This document shows, one piece after another, positions 8,114-16,922 of a stretch of 64,000 nt of DNA. This DNA is from JACZWZ01 sp036478235. Lineage in GTDB: Bacteria; Actinomycetota; Acidimicrobiia; Spongiisociales; UBA11373. The notes beneath the pieces were generated by a model. That model had not been told where the DNA came from and did no database searches. It saw only the letters and a list, made by a program, of their open reading frames with translations. A program made the translations under genes and the position numbers. Positions within the stretch are counted from its first letter, which is position 1, and every line of letters starts with the position of its first letter. The DNA lies in contig JAZGDZ010000040.1 in the NCBI GenBank assembly GCA_036478235.1, positions 1 through 64,000 of the forward strand. Direction: 5' to 3'.

Positions 8114-9622
8114 TCACTCCCCCGACTCGGGAGAAGGAATCGCTCCCCCGGTGGCGGCCGCATCCTCGAACAGGACGACACCGCGTCCGGCGCACTCCGG
8201 ACACAGATGGGAGAACGTCTCGAGCAGACCCTCCGAGACGTTCTTTCGAGTCATCTCCACCAAGCCGAGATTGGAGACGTCGAATACCTGAGTTCGGGTC
8301 TTGTCCTTGGCCAGCTCCTCGCGCAACCGGCGCAGGACCGCATCCCGATTCTTGACGATCTCCATGTCGATGAAATCGATCACGATGATCCCTCCGATGT
8401 CGCGCAAGCGCAGCTGGTGGGCGATCTCCTCCGCCGACTCGAGGTTGTTCTGAAGCACCGTCTCCTCGAGATTCGAGTGGCCGACGAACCGCCCGGTGTT
8501 CACGTCGATCACGGTCAAGGCCTCGGTGCGGTCGATGACGATGTGACCGCCAGAGGGGAGCCACACCTTGCGGTCCAGCGCCTTGCGCAGCTGGTCCTCG
8601 ACGTGGAACCTCTCGAAGAGCGGGAGCTCGTCGGCGTATCGCTCGACGCGCTCGACCAGGTCGGGATCAGTGTCCTTCAGGTACGACACCACCATGTCGT
8701 GGACCTCGGTGTCGTCGATGAGCAGCCGCTTGAAATCCCGTGTGAAGTGCTCGCGGATAACCCGGATGACCAAGGGTGGCTCCTCGTAGATGAGGCGGGG
8801 AGCACCACCGTTGGGCGCCGATACAGAGATGTCCGACCAGGTGGCCATGAGTCGATCGATGTCCGCTGCGATCTCATCGTGCGAGGCGCCCTCTGCCGCG
8901 GTCCGCACGATGACGCCGAACCCGTCGGGCCGCAGGTCCTCGGCGATACGCCGCAGCCTGATTCGCTCCGCATCCGGAAGCCGCCTGCTTATGCCCGGCT
9001 TCGCGGCGTTGGGCTCGAGCACGACGTAACGGCCGCTCAGGTTGATCTCGTTCGTCAGGCGAGCGCCCTTGTGTCCCATCGCGTCCTTGACGACCTGCAC
9101 CAGGATCTCGTCGCCCGGGTTCAATGCCTTCTCGATGCGCTGCCTGCGCTTGCCATTGTCTGACTGCACGTCCCCGGCGTACACCACCCCGTTCTTGGAC
9201 TCCCCGAAGTCGATGAACGCAGCCTCCATGCCCGGCAACACGTTGCGCACCTTCCCGAGGTAGATGTTCCCGGCGACGCTCTGCTTGTCCGAGCGAGCCA
9301 CATAATGCTCGACCAGGAGTGCCCCCTCCAGAACGACGATCTGGGTCTGATGCGGCGTGCGCCGGACGAGCATCTGCTTGCGATCGGTCGACGGCGGGGC
9401 GACGATCTCGGGCTCGCGGGACGGGCGACGGCGGGCGCGCGAACTCCTCTCGGCGCGACTCTTGCGCTTGCGCTCCTTCGCCTTCGGAGGCTGCACGACC
9501 TCCCGAACCCGGCGGATCTCGACCGTGCTACCGGCTACGCGCTTTGTCTTGCGCTCCTCGATCGCGGTGTCGCCGACACCGCGCCGCACCACCTGGGCGC
9601 GACGTTTGCGGAACAAACCCAT
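8114..9622 (-). CDS. rng: RNase E/G family endoribonuclease
   Basis: 502 residues from ATG 9622. A basic N-terminal extension of about 90 residues (many Arg/Lys, RKRKSRAERSSRARRRPSR) precedes the S1-like domain (GNIYLGKVRNVLPGMEAAFI) and the catalytic DNase I-like region with VIDVNTGRFVG and IVIDFIDME, which supply the metal-binding Asp residues. The zinc-link CPECAGRG is near the C-terminus. The enzyme makes rRNA 5' ends and decays mRNA. Both RNase E and G share this core; the short C-terminus favours G, the extra N-terminus is typical of actinobacterial forms. It sits upstream of rplU. Confidence 0.9.
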   Translation of the reverse strand: MGLFRKRRAQVVRRGVGDTAIEERKTKRVAGSTVEIRRVREVVQPPKAKERKRKSRAERSSRARRRPSREPEIVAPPSTDRKQMLVRRTPHQTQIVVLEGALLVEHYVARSDKQSVAGNIYLGKVRNVLPGMEAAFIDFGESKNGVVYAGDVQSDNGKRRQRIEKALNPGDEILVQVVKDAMGHKGARLTNEINLSGRYVVLEPNAAKPGISRRLPDAERIRLRRIAEDLRPDGFGVIVRTAAEGASHDEIAADIDRLMATWSDISVSAPNGGAPRLIYEEPPLVIRVIREHFTRDFKRLLIDDTEVHDMVVSYLKDTDPDLVERVERYADELPLFERFHVEDQLRKALDRKVWLPSGGHIVIDRTEALTVIDVNTGRFVGHSNLEETVLQNNLESAEEIAHQLRLRDIGGIIVIDFIDMEIVKNRDAVLRRLREELAKDKTRTQVFDVSNLGLVEMTRKNVSEGLLETFSHLCPECAGRGVVLFEDAAATGGAIPSPESGE

Positions 9623-9830
9623 TGATGAACTCCTTCGACCCCTTGTGGGGGCGCGCTGGCTGGTGTCTCCGACCGGCCGAGACCTGAGGTGCGTCACAGC
9701 CGGCGGCCCCTTGGTGGGCGCGACTGCCGAGGTTGTGGATGCGCACTCGATGCTCCGGTGGTCGGAAGATATTCGGGCGGCTGCGCCTGACCCGATGGCT
9801 TGGGAGGTTACCAGGCGAGGGTCGGAAGGC

Positions 9831-9894
9831 CAGACATCAGACATCAGACATCAGACATCAGACATCAGACATCTGACATCTGAGATCTGACATC
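9831..9894. repeat. Heptanucleotide tandem array (CAGACAT)n
   Basis: Six perfect copies of CAGACAT (9831-9872) are followed by the variants CTGACAT, CTGAGAT and CTGACAT. The array ends exactly at the tdk stop codon (TGA, 9895-9897 on the minus strand). The rest of the 9623-9830 gap shows nothing recognisable. Confidence 0.95.
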
Positions 9895-10476
9895 TCAGAC
9901 CTCCAGCCGCTCCTGCTGGCCCTCTCCGGGGTCGTAGCAGTCGCGACATCTCGACTCGTAGGCACCCTCCGCCCCGATCACGACGAGCTCGTCGGAGACG
10001 ATCACGCGCTGGGTGTACATGCCGGCGCCGCCGCATCGGTGACACACCGCCAGGCTCTTCGTGATGTACTCGGCTTGCGTCATCAAGCTGGGGATCGGCT
10101 CGAAGGGCCTTCCCAGGTAATCGAGGTCGAGCCCGGCGACTATCACCTTCTTGCCGGCGGCGGCCAGCTGATCCACAACCTCGATCAGACCGTCGTCGAA
10201 GAACTGGGCCTCGTCGATGCCGACCACTTCCGTTCGCTCCCTGACCGAGCGCAGCAGCGCAGCGCTGTCGGCGACCGATTCCGCCGCCACCGAAAGCGAC
10301 GAGTGGGAGACGACCTCATCGGCGGCGTACCGGTCGTCGACGACGGGCTTGAAGGTCTGGACAGGCACCCGGGCGATTTGATAGCGGGTGATACGACGGA
10401 TGAGTTCCTCGCTCTTCCCCGAGAACATCGGGCCACAAATGACCTCTACCCATCCCCGATCCCCGCGGCGATCCAT
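9895..10476 (-). CDS. tdk: Thymidine kinase (type II)
   Basis: 193 residues from ATG 10476. Walker A CGPMFSGKSEELIRR, the Walker B-like VVGIDEAQFFDDGL, the lasso region and a C-terminal zinc site (CHRCGGAG ... ESRCRDCYDPG) identify a type II thymidine kinase, which phosphorylates thymidine for dTMP salvage. I chose this start because the next upstream start would add residues in the poorly conserved gap. The stop codon abuts a heptamer array. Confidence 0.95.
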   Translation of the reverse strand: MDRRGDRGWVEVICGPMFSGKSEELIRRITRYQIARVPVQTFKPVVDDRYAADEVVSHSSLSVAAESVADSAALLRSVRERTEVVGIDEAQFFDDGLIEVVDQLAAAGKKVIVAGLDLDYLGRPFEPIPSLMTQAEYITKSLAVCHRCGGAGMYTQRVIVSDELVVIGAEGAYESRCRDCYDPGEGQQERLEV

Positions 10477-10525
10477 GGAACGAGACCATAGTGCCCCGAC
10501 CAGCACCGCTTCCCGCGCTCAGGGC

Positions 10526-10645
10526 GTAGAACACGGCGCCGCCCGCAGGGCGGCACGACCGTGCGGAGGCGCTTCGGGGCCGAGTAGGACCCGAACGCCG
10601 CAGCCAAATACGCAGCCAAATACGAACACGGCGCCGCCCTCGACA
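10526..10645 (+). repeat. Hairpin-rich intergenic repeat, module 2 copy
   Basis: Contains hairpin GCCGCCCGCAGGGCGGC, the linker CGTGCGGAGGCG and a second hairpin TTCGGG-GCCGAGTAGGA-CCCGAA, followed by CCGCAGCCAAATACG with a tandem ACGCAGCCAAAT. The copies at 53.2 and 53.4 kb are close matches. It ends 5 bp before the rodA stop codon (minus strand). Confidence 0.85.
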
Positions 10646-10649
10646 TCGA

Positions 10650-11816
10650 CTAGACGGTCCTGCCGGGCACCGGTCCGGTCGGAATGCGGCTGCGGTGCAT
10701 CCAGATCGAATGGGCGATGCCGAGGGCGAACATCATCGAGATGTAAAAGGACCCGCCAAACGACATGAACGGGAGCGGCAGCCCGGCCACGGGCAGAAGA
10801 CCCACCGTCATCCCTATGTTGACGAAAACGTGGAAAGAGATCATGGCAGCTGTGCCGACCGCGACCAGCTGGCCGAATCGGTCCCGAGCGACCGCAGCGA
10901 TCATCAACAGCCTCCACACGAGAATCGCGAACAGGCCGATCACGATCGAGCCGCCGACGAACCCCAGCTGCTCGGCCACCGCGGTGAAGATGAAGTCGGT
11001 GGTCTGCGAGGGCACGAACGAGAGATTCGTCTGGGTACCCTCGAACAAGCCCTGACCGAACATTCCCCCGCTTCCGATGGCGATCTGGCTCTGGTTCTGG
11101 TTGTAGTTGACCGACAGGGTCTGCTCGCCGGGGTTGAGGAAGCCGGTCAGACGGTCGACCTGGTATTCGGCGAGCACGTTCAACTCGATCGCTATCAACA
11201 GCACCACGATCGCGGCCACAGCGAGCAGACCGAGCTGACGCACATTGGTCCCGGCGATGAACAACATGACCACTGTGACGAAGCCGAACACGAGCATCGT
11301 CCCCAGGTCGGGCTGCAGGAAGATGAGAACGGCCGGAACACCCACGACCGCGAATGCCATCAGCATGCGCGACCACTTCATCTTGCCTCCCACCGGCGCC
11401 AGGAGCGCCGCCAGCGCCAGGATCACGGCGGGTTTGGCCACCTCCGACGGCTGCAGGTCGAACAGGCCGAGTGCGATCCAGCGCTGCGCCCCCTGGCGGA
11501 GCGCCCCCACCGGGCTGACGACGAGGATGAGAAGGATCAGGGTGCCCCCGTAGACCCACAGGGTGAGCAGCCTCCAGGAGCGGTCGCTGAACGCCGTGGC
11601 GACGATGAAGGTGGCGGTGCCGAGGCCGACAAAGATCGCCTGGCGCACCATCTGAGAGGTCCGCGCCAGTCCTTCGGCCTCGAGAAGGGGGCCGCTGGTG
11701 CTGAGGATCATCAGAAGTCCCAGCGCGGTGAGGGCTGCGACGACCCCAATCATCACGAAGTCGGGCCTGCCCCGCTCGAGCTGAGGACGCAGCTGGACGT
11801 GGGCGATCGTGCTCAT
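10650..11816 (-). CDS. rodA: Peptidoglycan glycosyltransferase RodA (SEDS)
   Basis: 388 residues from ATG 11816, which overlaps the PBP2 stop in an ATGA. A polytopic SEDS protein with about ten membrane segments, the extracellular loop motif RWIALGLFDLQPSEVAK and the C-terminal signature GLPLPFMSFGGSFY. RodA polymerises glycan strands during cell elongation together with the class B PBP2 encoded directly upstream. FtsW shares the fold, but its place in the mre cluster indicates RodA. Confidence 0.95.
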   Translation of the reverse strand: MSTIAHVQLRPQLERGRPDFVMIGVVAALTALGLLMILSTSGPLLEAEGLARTSQMVRQAIFVGLGTATFIVATAFSDRSWRLLTLWVYGGTLILLILVVSPVGALRQGAQRWIALGLFDLQPSEVAKPAVILALAALLAPVGGKMKWSRMLMAFAVVGVPAVLIFLQPDLGTMLVFGFVTVVMLFIAGTNVRQLGLLAVAAIVVLLIAIELNVLAEYQVDRLTGFLNPGEQTLSVNYNQNQSQIAIGSGGMFGQGLFEGTQTNLSFVPSQTTDFIFTAVAEQLGFVGGSIVIGLFAILVWRLLMIAAVARDRFGQLVAVGTAAMISFHVFVNIGMTVGLLPVAGLPLPFMSFGGSFYISMMFALGIAHSIWMHRSRIPTGPVPGRTV

Positions 11817-13777
11817 CGCTCGGTGTCGGCGCCGACTCGCACCGGGTCGGGGTTCTCGCCCATCAGGAATTGAAAGATGCGGCGTGCCGCCGGGGCGGCC
11901 ACCCGCCCGCCCGAACCCCCCTGCTCGATCACGACGGCGACTACCCACTGCGGGTTGGAGAGAGGCGCCACACCCACGAACCATGCCGTGTCGATGTCGA
12001 TGGACGTCTCATCGTCCGCGGTTGCCTGCACGATCTCGGCGGTGCCGGTCTTGCCCCCCAACTCAAGCAGCGCGGCGCATTCGTCGTCGGGCTCTTCATC
12101 GCAGAACCCCTCGAATGCCAGGCGGGCGGTCCCGGTCTGGCTGTTGACGACACCGTTGAGATCGGCCTTCAGGCCCTCGGAAGTGGAAGGCCGAAGGTCG
12201 AGCTTGCGAGCGGCGCTGGCGAGGTTCGTGAACAGCAGGTTGTTCTCGGAGTCGCGGACCGAGTCGACGACCCGGGGCTCCCAGACCGTTCCCCCGTTGA
12301 CCAACGCCGAGTACGCCACCGCCATCTGGATCGGAGTGACCACCAGAGCGCCCTGCCCGGTGGCAATGTTCATGAGGTCACCGCCCGACCACCCACCTTC
12401 GGACCGAACCAGACCCGTCTCATTCTCCTGATTGAACTGGAACCACTCCCGGTCGCCGACCAGTCCCTGCTGCTCGAACGGCAGGTCGATTCCGGTACGG
12501 TCGCCGAATCCGAGGTCGCGAGCCCAATCCTGCAGCAGGTTCTCCGGCCAGTCGATGCCGCGCTGTCGCCAGATCTGGAGTGCCACCGACCAGTAGTAGG
12601 TGTTGACCGACTGGGCCAGGGATTCCGACAGGTCGACCAGGCCATGGCCTCCGTCCTTCCAGTCGTTGAGCGGAGGCGTGTTCGGAAAGAGAAGCTGACC
12701 ATCGCTGTAGAACAGCGTCGGATCCGACTCCTGGTCGACGAGATCGACGTATTCATCTTCGATCACCGGCGAGATCCCACGCTCGCGGGCCAGGGCATTG
12801 ACGATCGTCTTGAACGCCGACCCTGGGGGATAGAGCCCCTGGATGGCGAAATTGTTGAAAACCGCCTTCTCGGCGAGAGATTCCCACTCGACATGGGACA
12901 ATCGCCCATCGCTGAAGATCGACGGGTCGAACGACGGCAGTGAGGCCATCGCGATCACGGACCCGTCCTGGGGATCGAGCACGACGACCGAGCCCCGCAG
13001 CACCGGCTCCCCGTCCTGACGGGCGAGCTTGATCGCCGACACGAGCGTGTCTTCGACGAAGCGCTGAGTGTCGAGGTCGATCGTCGTGATGATCGAACCT
13101 CCCGGCTGCGGAGGAATCTCCTCGAGGATCCCGAGGATGTCTCCATCGGCGTTCACCCGGTAGGTGACCCGCCCCGGGGTGCCTCGCAGCAGGCGGTCGT
13201 ACCAGCCCTCGACGCCGAACTTGCCGACCTTGTCGTTGATGTTGATCTCGGGCCGTGCCAGGTCGGAGTCGTCGGGTGCGCCGATGTAGCCGACTATGTG
13301 GGCCGCCGTCTCCCCGAGCGGGTAGACCCGGAACGGAACCGGCGCGACGGTCACACCCGGGAAGTCCTCGATGTTCTCGAGCACGAAGATCCCTGTGGAC
13401 TGCGTTATCTGGTCACCGAGCGGGAACCGCCCTCCCGGGCCCTGCCTCTCGAACTCCTGCCTGATCTCGGAGGCCGGCATGGCGAGCAGGGCAGAGAGGT
13501 TCTGAATGAGAAAATCCTCGTCCTCGACCTCGACGAGCTTGCGATCCACCACAACCCGTAGCGTGGCGACGGTGCCGACCATCAGCTCCTTCCCGAAGCG
13601 ATCAAAGACGTCCCCGCGGGGCGCCTCGATGGTGACGACGCGTATGCGCTGATCGGCGGCAACCTGGAGCGACGATTCGATGTCGGTGACCTGGAGGAAC
13701 CACATTCGAAGCACCAGAATCCCAAACAGAGCCGCTACGAACATCCCGACGACGACCAGCCGCCAACCGAACGTCAT
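11813..13777 (-). CDS. mrdA: Penicillin-binding protein 2 (class B, elongation)
   Basis: 654 residues: one N-terminal membrane anchor (residues 5-27), a dimerisation/pedestal domain with IEAPRGDVFDRFG, and a transpeptidase domain with the three active-site motifs PGSAFKT (Ser nucleophile), SVN and GKTGTAE. It crosslinks peptidoglycan in the elongasome with RodA. Overlaps of 4 bp with both mreD and rodA show tight coupling. The transpeptidase domain carries an insertion (about YVDLVDQESDPTLFYSDG) common in actinobacterial and cyanobacterial PBP2 types. Confidence 0.95.
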   Translation of the reverse strand: MTFGWRLVVVGMFVAALFGILVLRMWFLQVTDIESSLQVAADQRIRVVTIEAPRGDVFDRFGKELMVGTVATLRVVVDRKLVEVEDEDFLIQNLSALLAMPASEIRQEFERQGPGGRFPLGDQITQSTGIFVLENIEDFPGVTVAPVPFRVYPLGETAAHIVGYIGAPDDSDLARPEININDKVGKFGVEGWYDRLLRGTPGRVTYRVNADGDILGILEEIPPQPGGSIITTIDLDTQRFVEDTLVSAIKLARQDGEPVLRGSVVVLDPQDGSVIAMASLPSFDPSIFSDGRLSHVEWESLAEKAVFNNFAIQGLYPPGSAFKTIVNALARERGISPVIEDEYVDLVDQESDPTLFYSDGQLLFPNTPPLNDWKDGGHGLVDLSESLAQSVNTYYWSVALQIWRQRGIDWPENLLQDWARDLGFGDRTGIDLPFEQQGLVGDREWFQFNQENETGLVRSEGGWSGGDLMNIATGQGALVVTPIQMAVAYSALVNGGTVWEPRVVDSVRDSENNLLFTNLASAARKLDLRPSTSEGLKADLNGVVNSQTGTARLAFEGFCDEEPDDECAALLELGGKTGTAEIVQATADDETSIDIDTAWFVGVAPLSNPQWVVAVVIEQGGSGGRVAAPAARRIFQFLMGENPDPVRVGADTER

Positions 13778-14295
13778 ACCTCGTAGGGGGACGCGCTCAA
13801 ACGGCCGGCCCCAAGCGCCCGGGTGGCAAATGGGAGCACGACTCCGGCGAGAACGAGGTTGTAGATGGAGGGCAAAAGGATCTTCCTCACGAGTCCCGCA
13901 TCGGCCAGCGTCTTCTCACCGAAGATCGTACCGAGGACCACAAACAGTGTGATACCGCCGACGGTGAGCCCGAAGGCGAAGGGAACCAGCAGGCTGAAAT
14001 CCGCCTCCATCCGGGTCCTCGTGCGGACCACTACATAGGCGACCGCTGTGAGCGTCAACGCCCAGAGTCCGAGAGCGGATTGGGAGAGGAGGTCCTCCAA
14101 CAGTCCGGCGGCGAAGCCCGTGAAGATGGCGAACTCGGCCGAAAGGTGGCGTGCCAGGGCCACGACCACCAGCAACACGAGAGCGGGCGCGGTGTCGAAG
14201 GGCCGCACCCTCACGAACAGCGTGGTCTGCAAGGCGGCGGCCGCGATGACGATGGCGGCCGTCACGGCGGCCCGCCGGTATTTGGCGAGGTTCAT
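13774..14295 (-). CDS. mreD: Rod shape-determining protein MreD
   Basis: 173 residues, strongly hydrophobic with about five membrane segments (AAIVIAAAALQTTLFV, PALVLLVVVALARHL, LLEDLLSQSALGLWALTLT and others). The motif GFAAGLLEDLLSQSALG is the conserved DL..G segment of MreD. It is part of the membrane scaffold linking MreB filaments to wall synthesis. Overlaps mreC and mrdA by 4 bp each. Confidence 0.93.
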   Translation of the reverse strand: MNLAKYRRAAVTAAIVIAAAALQTTLFVRVRPFDTAPALVLLVVVALARHLSAEFAIFTGFAAGLLEDLLSQSALGLWALTLTAVAYVVVRTRTRMEADFSLLVPFAFGLTVGGITLFVVLGTIFGEKTLADAGLVRKILLPSIYNLVLAGVVLPFATRALGAGRLSASPYEV

Positions 14296-15287
14296 CCTCC
14301 TCCCCCGCCTCCGCCGCCCCCGGTGACCCCTTCGCCCTCGCCCTCTCCGGTCGGGATGCTCGTCTCGGTGGGCGGGCCTTCGTCGGATTCGCCTTCGGCG
14401 GGCTCGGCATCGTCGGGGATGATGACCGGGGCCCGCTCGAATTCCTCGAGGTCCTGGATGCCGGCTTGGTCCCGGGTGAACACGAGCACCCGTACGAAGT
14501 CGATACGGGTCAGCTCGGCAGTCGGCTCGGCGGTGGTCCGAAGCGAGAAGCCGACCTCGGACCGAGCCGGCTCGAGAACGCGGGCCACGGGAATGCCGGC
14601 CGGGAACCTCCCGTCGGCCGTGACGAGTCGGTCGCCCTCGACGACGGCGGCATCAGTGTTGAACATCTCCAACACCATCGGCCCCGAACCGCGCCCGGTG
14701 AGAACTCCCGTCTCCCCGGTCCGTTCGACTCGCACGGCGACCCGAACGGTCGGATCGGTGACGAGGCGGACCCGGGCCACCTCATCGGTGACGGCAACGA
14801 CCCGACCCACCAGCCCGCCTTCGTCCACAACCGGCATGTCGACCGTGATGCCGTCACCGCGGCCCTTGTCGATCACCCTCGTGTGATCGAACTCGGAGAC
14901 ACCCACCGCGAGAACCTGGGCCGTGATCGAGTCGAGCTCCTCTGGAGGTTCGATGCCGAGAATTGCCTCGAGTTCGCCAACCCGGATCTCCAGGCCCTCG
15001 GCCTCGTTCAGTTGGCGCTCGAGCTCGGCGACCTGACCGCGCAGACGACGATTGTCACCACGAAGGCTGAAGATGTCCGACAGATCTTCGAAGAAGTCCG
15101 CCACCGGGCGTGTTGCCGACGACACAACCCTCTGCACGGGGGTGAACACCGACTGCACGCCCTCGCGCAGTGTGCCGCCGATCCCTGCTCCGCTGGCGCG
15201 CAAGTCCACGGTGATCAAGGCGAGGGCAACGATCACCAGACCGATGAACACTCCCGTCGGCCGGTCGACGTTTGAGGGCCGCCACAC
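14292..15287 (-). CDS. mreC: Rod shape-determining protein MreC
   Basis: 331 residues from a GTG start (15287) with GGGGAGG upstream. It has a short cytoplasmic segment, one membrane helix (VFIGLVIVALALITVDL), a coiled coil (about residues 65-105, LRGDNRRLRGQVAELERQLN) and the two beta-barrel domain typical of MreC. The C-terminus is unusual: an acidic, Gly/Glu-rich tail ending in nine Gly residues. MreC stabilises the PBP2-RodA complex outside the membrane. It lies 12 bp downstream of mreB. Confidence 0.95.
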   Translation of the reverse strand: MWRPSNVDRPTGVFIGLVIVALALITVDLRASGAGIGGTLREGVQSVFTPVQRVVSSATRPVADFFEDLSDIFSLRGDNRRLRGQVAELERQLNEAEGLEIRVGELEAILGIEPPEELDSITAQVLAVGVSEFDHTRVIDKGRGDGITVDMPVVDEGGLVGRVVAVTDEVARVRLVTDPTVRVAVRVERTGETGVLTGRGSGPMVLEMFNTDAAVVEGDRLVTADGRFPAGIPVARVLEPARSEVGFSLRTTAEPTAELTRIDFVRVLVFTRDQAGIQDLEEFERAPVIIPDDAEPAEGESDEGPPTETSIPTGEGEGEGVTGGGGGGGGG

Positions 15288-15299
15288 TGCGGCCTCCCC

Positions 15300-16331
15300 T
15301 TAGAGGCGGCCCGCGGTCGTCGTCAGGATGTCCTGGAGCATGTCGAACTCCTCCAGGCACCGACCCGAGCCGATCACCACCGAGTGCAGCGGCCGATCAG
15401 AGGTGACGACCGGGGTGCCGGTCTCGTTGGCGATCCGAACATCGAGGCCGCGCAGCAACGCGCCGCCACCGGTGAGGACGATCCCGCGTTCCATGGCATC
15501 CGCCGAGAGCTCCGGCGGGGTCTTGTCGAGGCAGTACTTGACGGCGTCGACCATCCCCTGGACCGGCTCCTCGATCGCCTCGCGCACCTCGGCCGCCGTG
15601 ATGATGACGGTCTTGGGGAGGCCGGTGACGAGGTCACGTCCCCGAATCTCCGCATTTGGCTCGTCACTGAAGGGCCAAGCCGAGCCGATGGCCATCTTGA
15701 GCTGCTCCGCTGTGCGGTCCCCCAGCAGGAGGTTGTACTCCTTCTTCACGAAGTCGACGATCGACTCGTCGATCTCGTCACCGGCGATGCGAGAAGTGCG
15801 GGCGACAACGATGCCCCCGAGGGAGATCACCGCCACCTCGGTCGTGCCTCCGCCGATATCGATTATGACGGAGCCGGCCGGCTCGTGGACCGGGAGGTCC
15901 ACACCGATCGCCGCAGCCATCGGCTCCTCAATCGTGTAGGCGCGACGGGCGCCGGCGTGATAGGCCGCCTCCTCCACCGCGCGGCGCTCCACGCCGGTGA
16001 TCCCGGACGGCACGCACACGATGATGCGGGGACGGGCCCAACGACGCGGCTGCACCTTCTTGATGAAGTAGCGCAGCATCTTTTCGGTGATGTCGAAGTC
16101 GGCAATGACACCGTCGCGCAGCGGCCGAATCGCCTGGATGTGAGACGGAGTGCGACCGATCATCCGTTTGGCCTCGAGGCCCACCGCCAACGCGGAGTTG
16201 TCGCGCGTGTTGATGGCCACCACCGACGGTTCGTTGAGCACGATGCCTTGTCCGCGGACGTAGACGAGCGTGTTCGCCGTTCCGAGGTCGATCGCCATGT
16301 CACGGGTCGCCAGCGACATCAATGAGGACAT
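15300..16331 (-). CDS. mreB: Actin-like rod shape protein MreB
   Basis: 343 residues with all actin-fold phosphate motifs: DLGTANTLVYVRGQG, VIIDIGGGTTEVAVIS and VLTGGGALLRGLD. MreB filaments move under the membrane and guide the elongation machinery. First gene of mreB-mreC-mreD-mrdA-rodA. The start may be the first or fourth codon (MSSLMSLATRDMAIDLG). Confidence 0.97.
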   Translation of the reverse strand: MSSLMSLATRDMAIDLGTANTLVYVRGQGIVLNEPSVVAINTRDNSALAVGLEAKRMIGRTPSHIQAIRPLRDGVIADFDITEKMLRYFIKKVQPRRWARPRIIVCVPSGITGVERRAVEEAAYHAGARRAYTIEEPMAAAIGVDLPVHEPAGSVIIDIGGGTTEVAVISLGGIVVARTSRIAGDEIDESIVDFVKKEYNLLLGDRTAEQLKMAIGSAWPFSDEPNAEIRGRDLVTGLPKTVIITAAEVREAIEEPVQGMVDAVKYCLDKTPPELSADAMERGIVLTGGGALLRGLDVRIANETGTPVVTSDRPLHSVVIGSGRCLEEFDMLQDILTTTAGRL

Positions 16332-16378
16332 GAGGAAGAGCCCCTATAGAATCTGGGGAAGTGTAACCACTGCGGTGG

Positions 16379-16777
16379 CTATGCGAAGAAAAGCCGGATT
16401 TCGCGCTCCGCGCTGTCGAGCGAATCCGATCCGTGCACGATGTTCTCCGTGATGACGGTGCCGAAGTCGCCGCGAATCGTTCCGGAAAGTGCCTCCCCGG
16501 GGTCGGTTGGACCCATCAGCGACCGGACCACGGACACGGCGTCCGGGCCGGACCATTCAATGGCCACGACCGGGCCGCTCGTGATGAAGGACACGAGGTC
16601 GGCGAAAAACGACTTGTCGGTGTGCTCGGCGTAGTGGCGCCCGGCGAGATCCTCATCGATGGTGAGCATCCGCATCCGCTCCAGGCGCAGGCCCTCGTTT
16701 TCGAAGCGGCCGATCACCTCGCCGACCAACCCGCGCCGAACACCATCGGGCTTGACCATCACGAAGGTGTGTTCCAT
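16379..16777 (-). CDS. ndk: Nucleoside diphosphate kinase
   Basis: 132 residues from ATG 16777; an upstream start would translate the tandem repeats at 16821 and is unlikely. The family signature NIVHGSDSLDSAEREI contains the phosphohistidine, and the start MEHTFVMVKPDGVRRGLVG is typical. The enzyme equilibrates nucleoside di- and triphosphates. It lies between mreB and folC on the same strand. Confidence 0.97.
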   Translation of the reverse strand: MEHTFVMVKPDGVRRGLVGEVIGRFENEGLRLERMRMLTIDEDLAGRHYAEHTDKSFFADLVSFITSGPVVAIEWSGPDAVSVVRSLMGPTDPGEALSGTIRGDFGTVITENIVHGSDSLDSAEREIRLFFA

Positions 16778-16820
16778 CGCTGTGCTCTCTTCGGTGGATC
16801 CGGCGGGAGAGTAGTCATCG

Positions 16821-16920
16821 GTCACCAGTCACCAGTCACCAGTCACCAGTCACCAGTCACCAGTCACCGAAGAGCCATAACGCGTTCTGGCTGGGGACTG
16901 GAAGCTGGAGACTGGAGACT
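16821..16920. repeat. Two heptanucleotide arrays, (GTCACCA)7 and (GGAGACT)4
   Basis: 16821-16869 holds six perfect and one near-perfect copy of GTCACCA. 16893-16920 holds GGGGACT, GGAAGCT, GGAGACT and GGAGACT. The second array ends 2 bp before the folC stop codon. Both have a strict 7-base period. Confidence 0.95.
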
Positions 16921-16922
16921 CT

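Noticed and set aside
9831..9894. Possible CRISPR array
   Set aside because: Units are 7 bp with no spacers; this is a simple tandem array.
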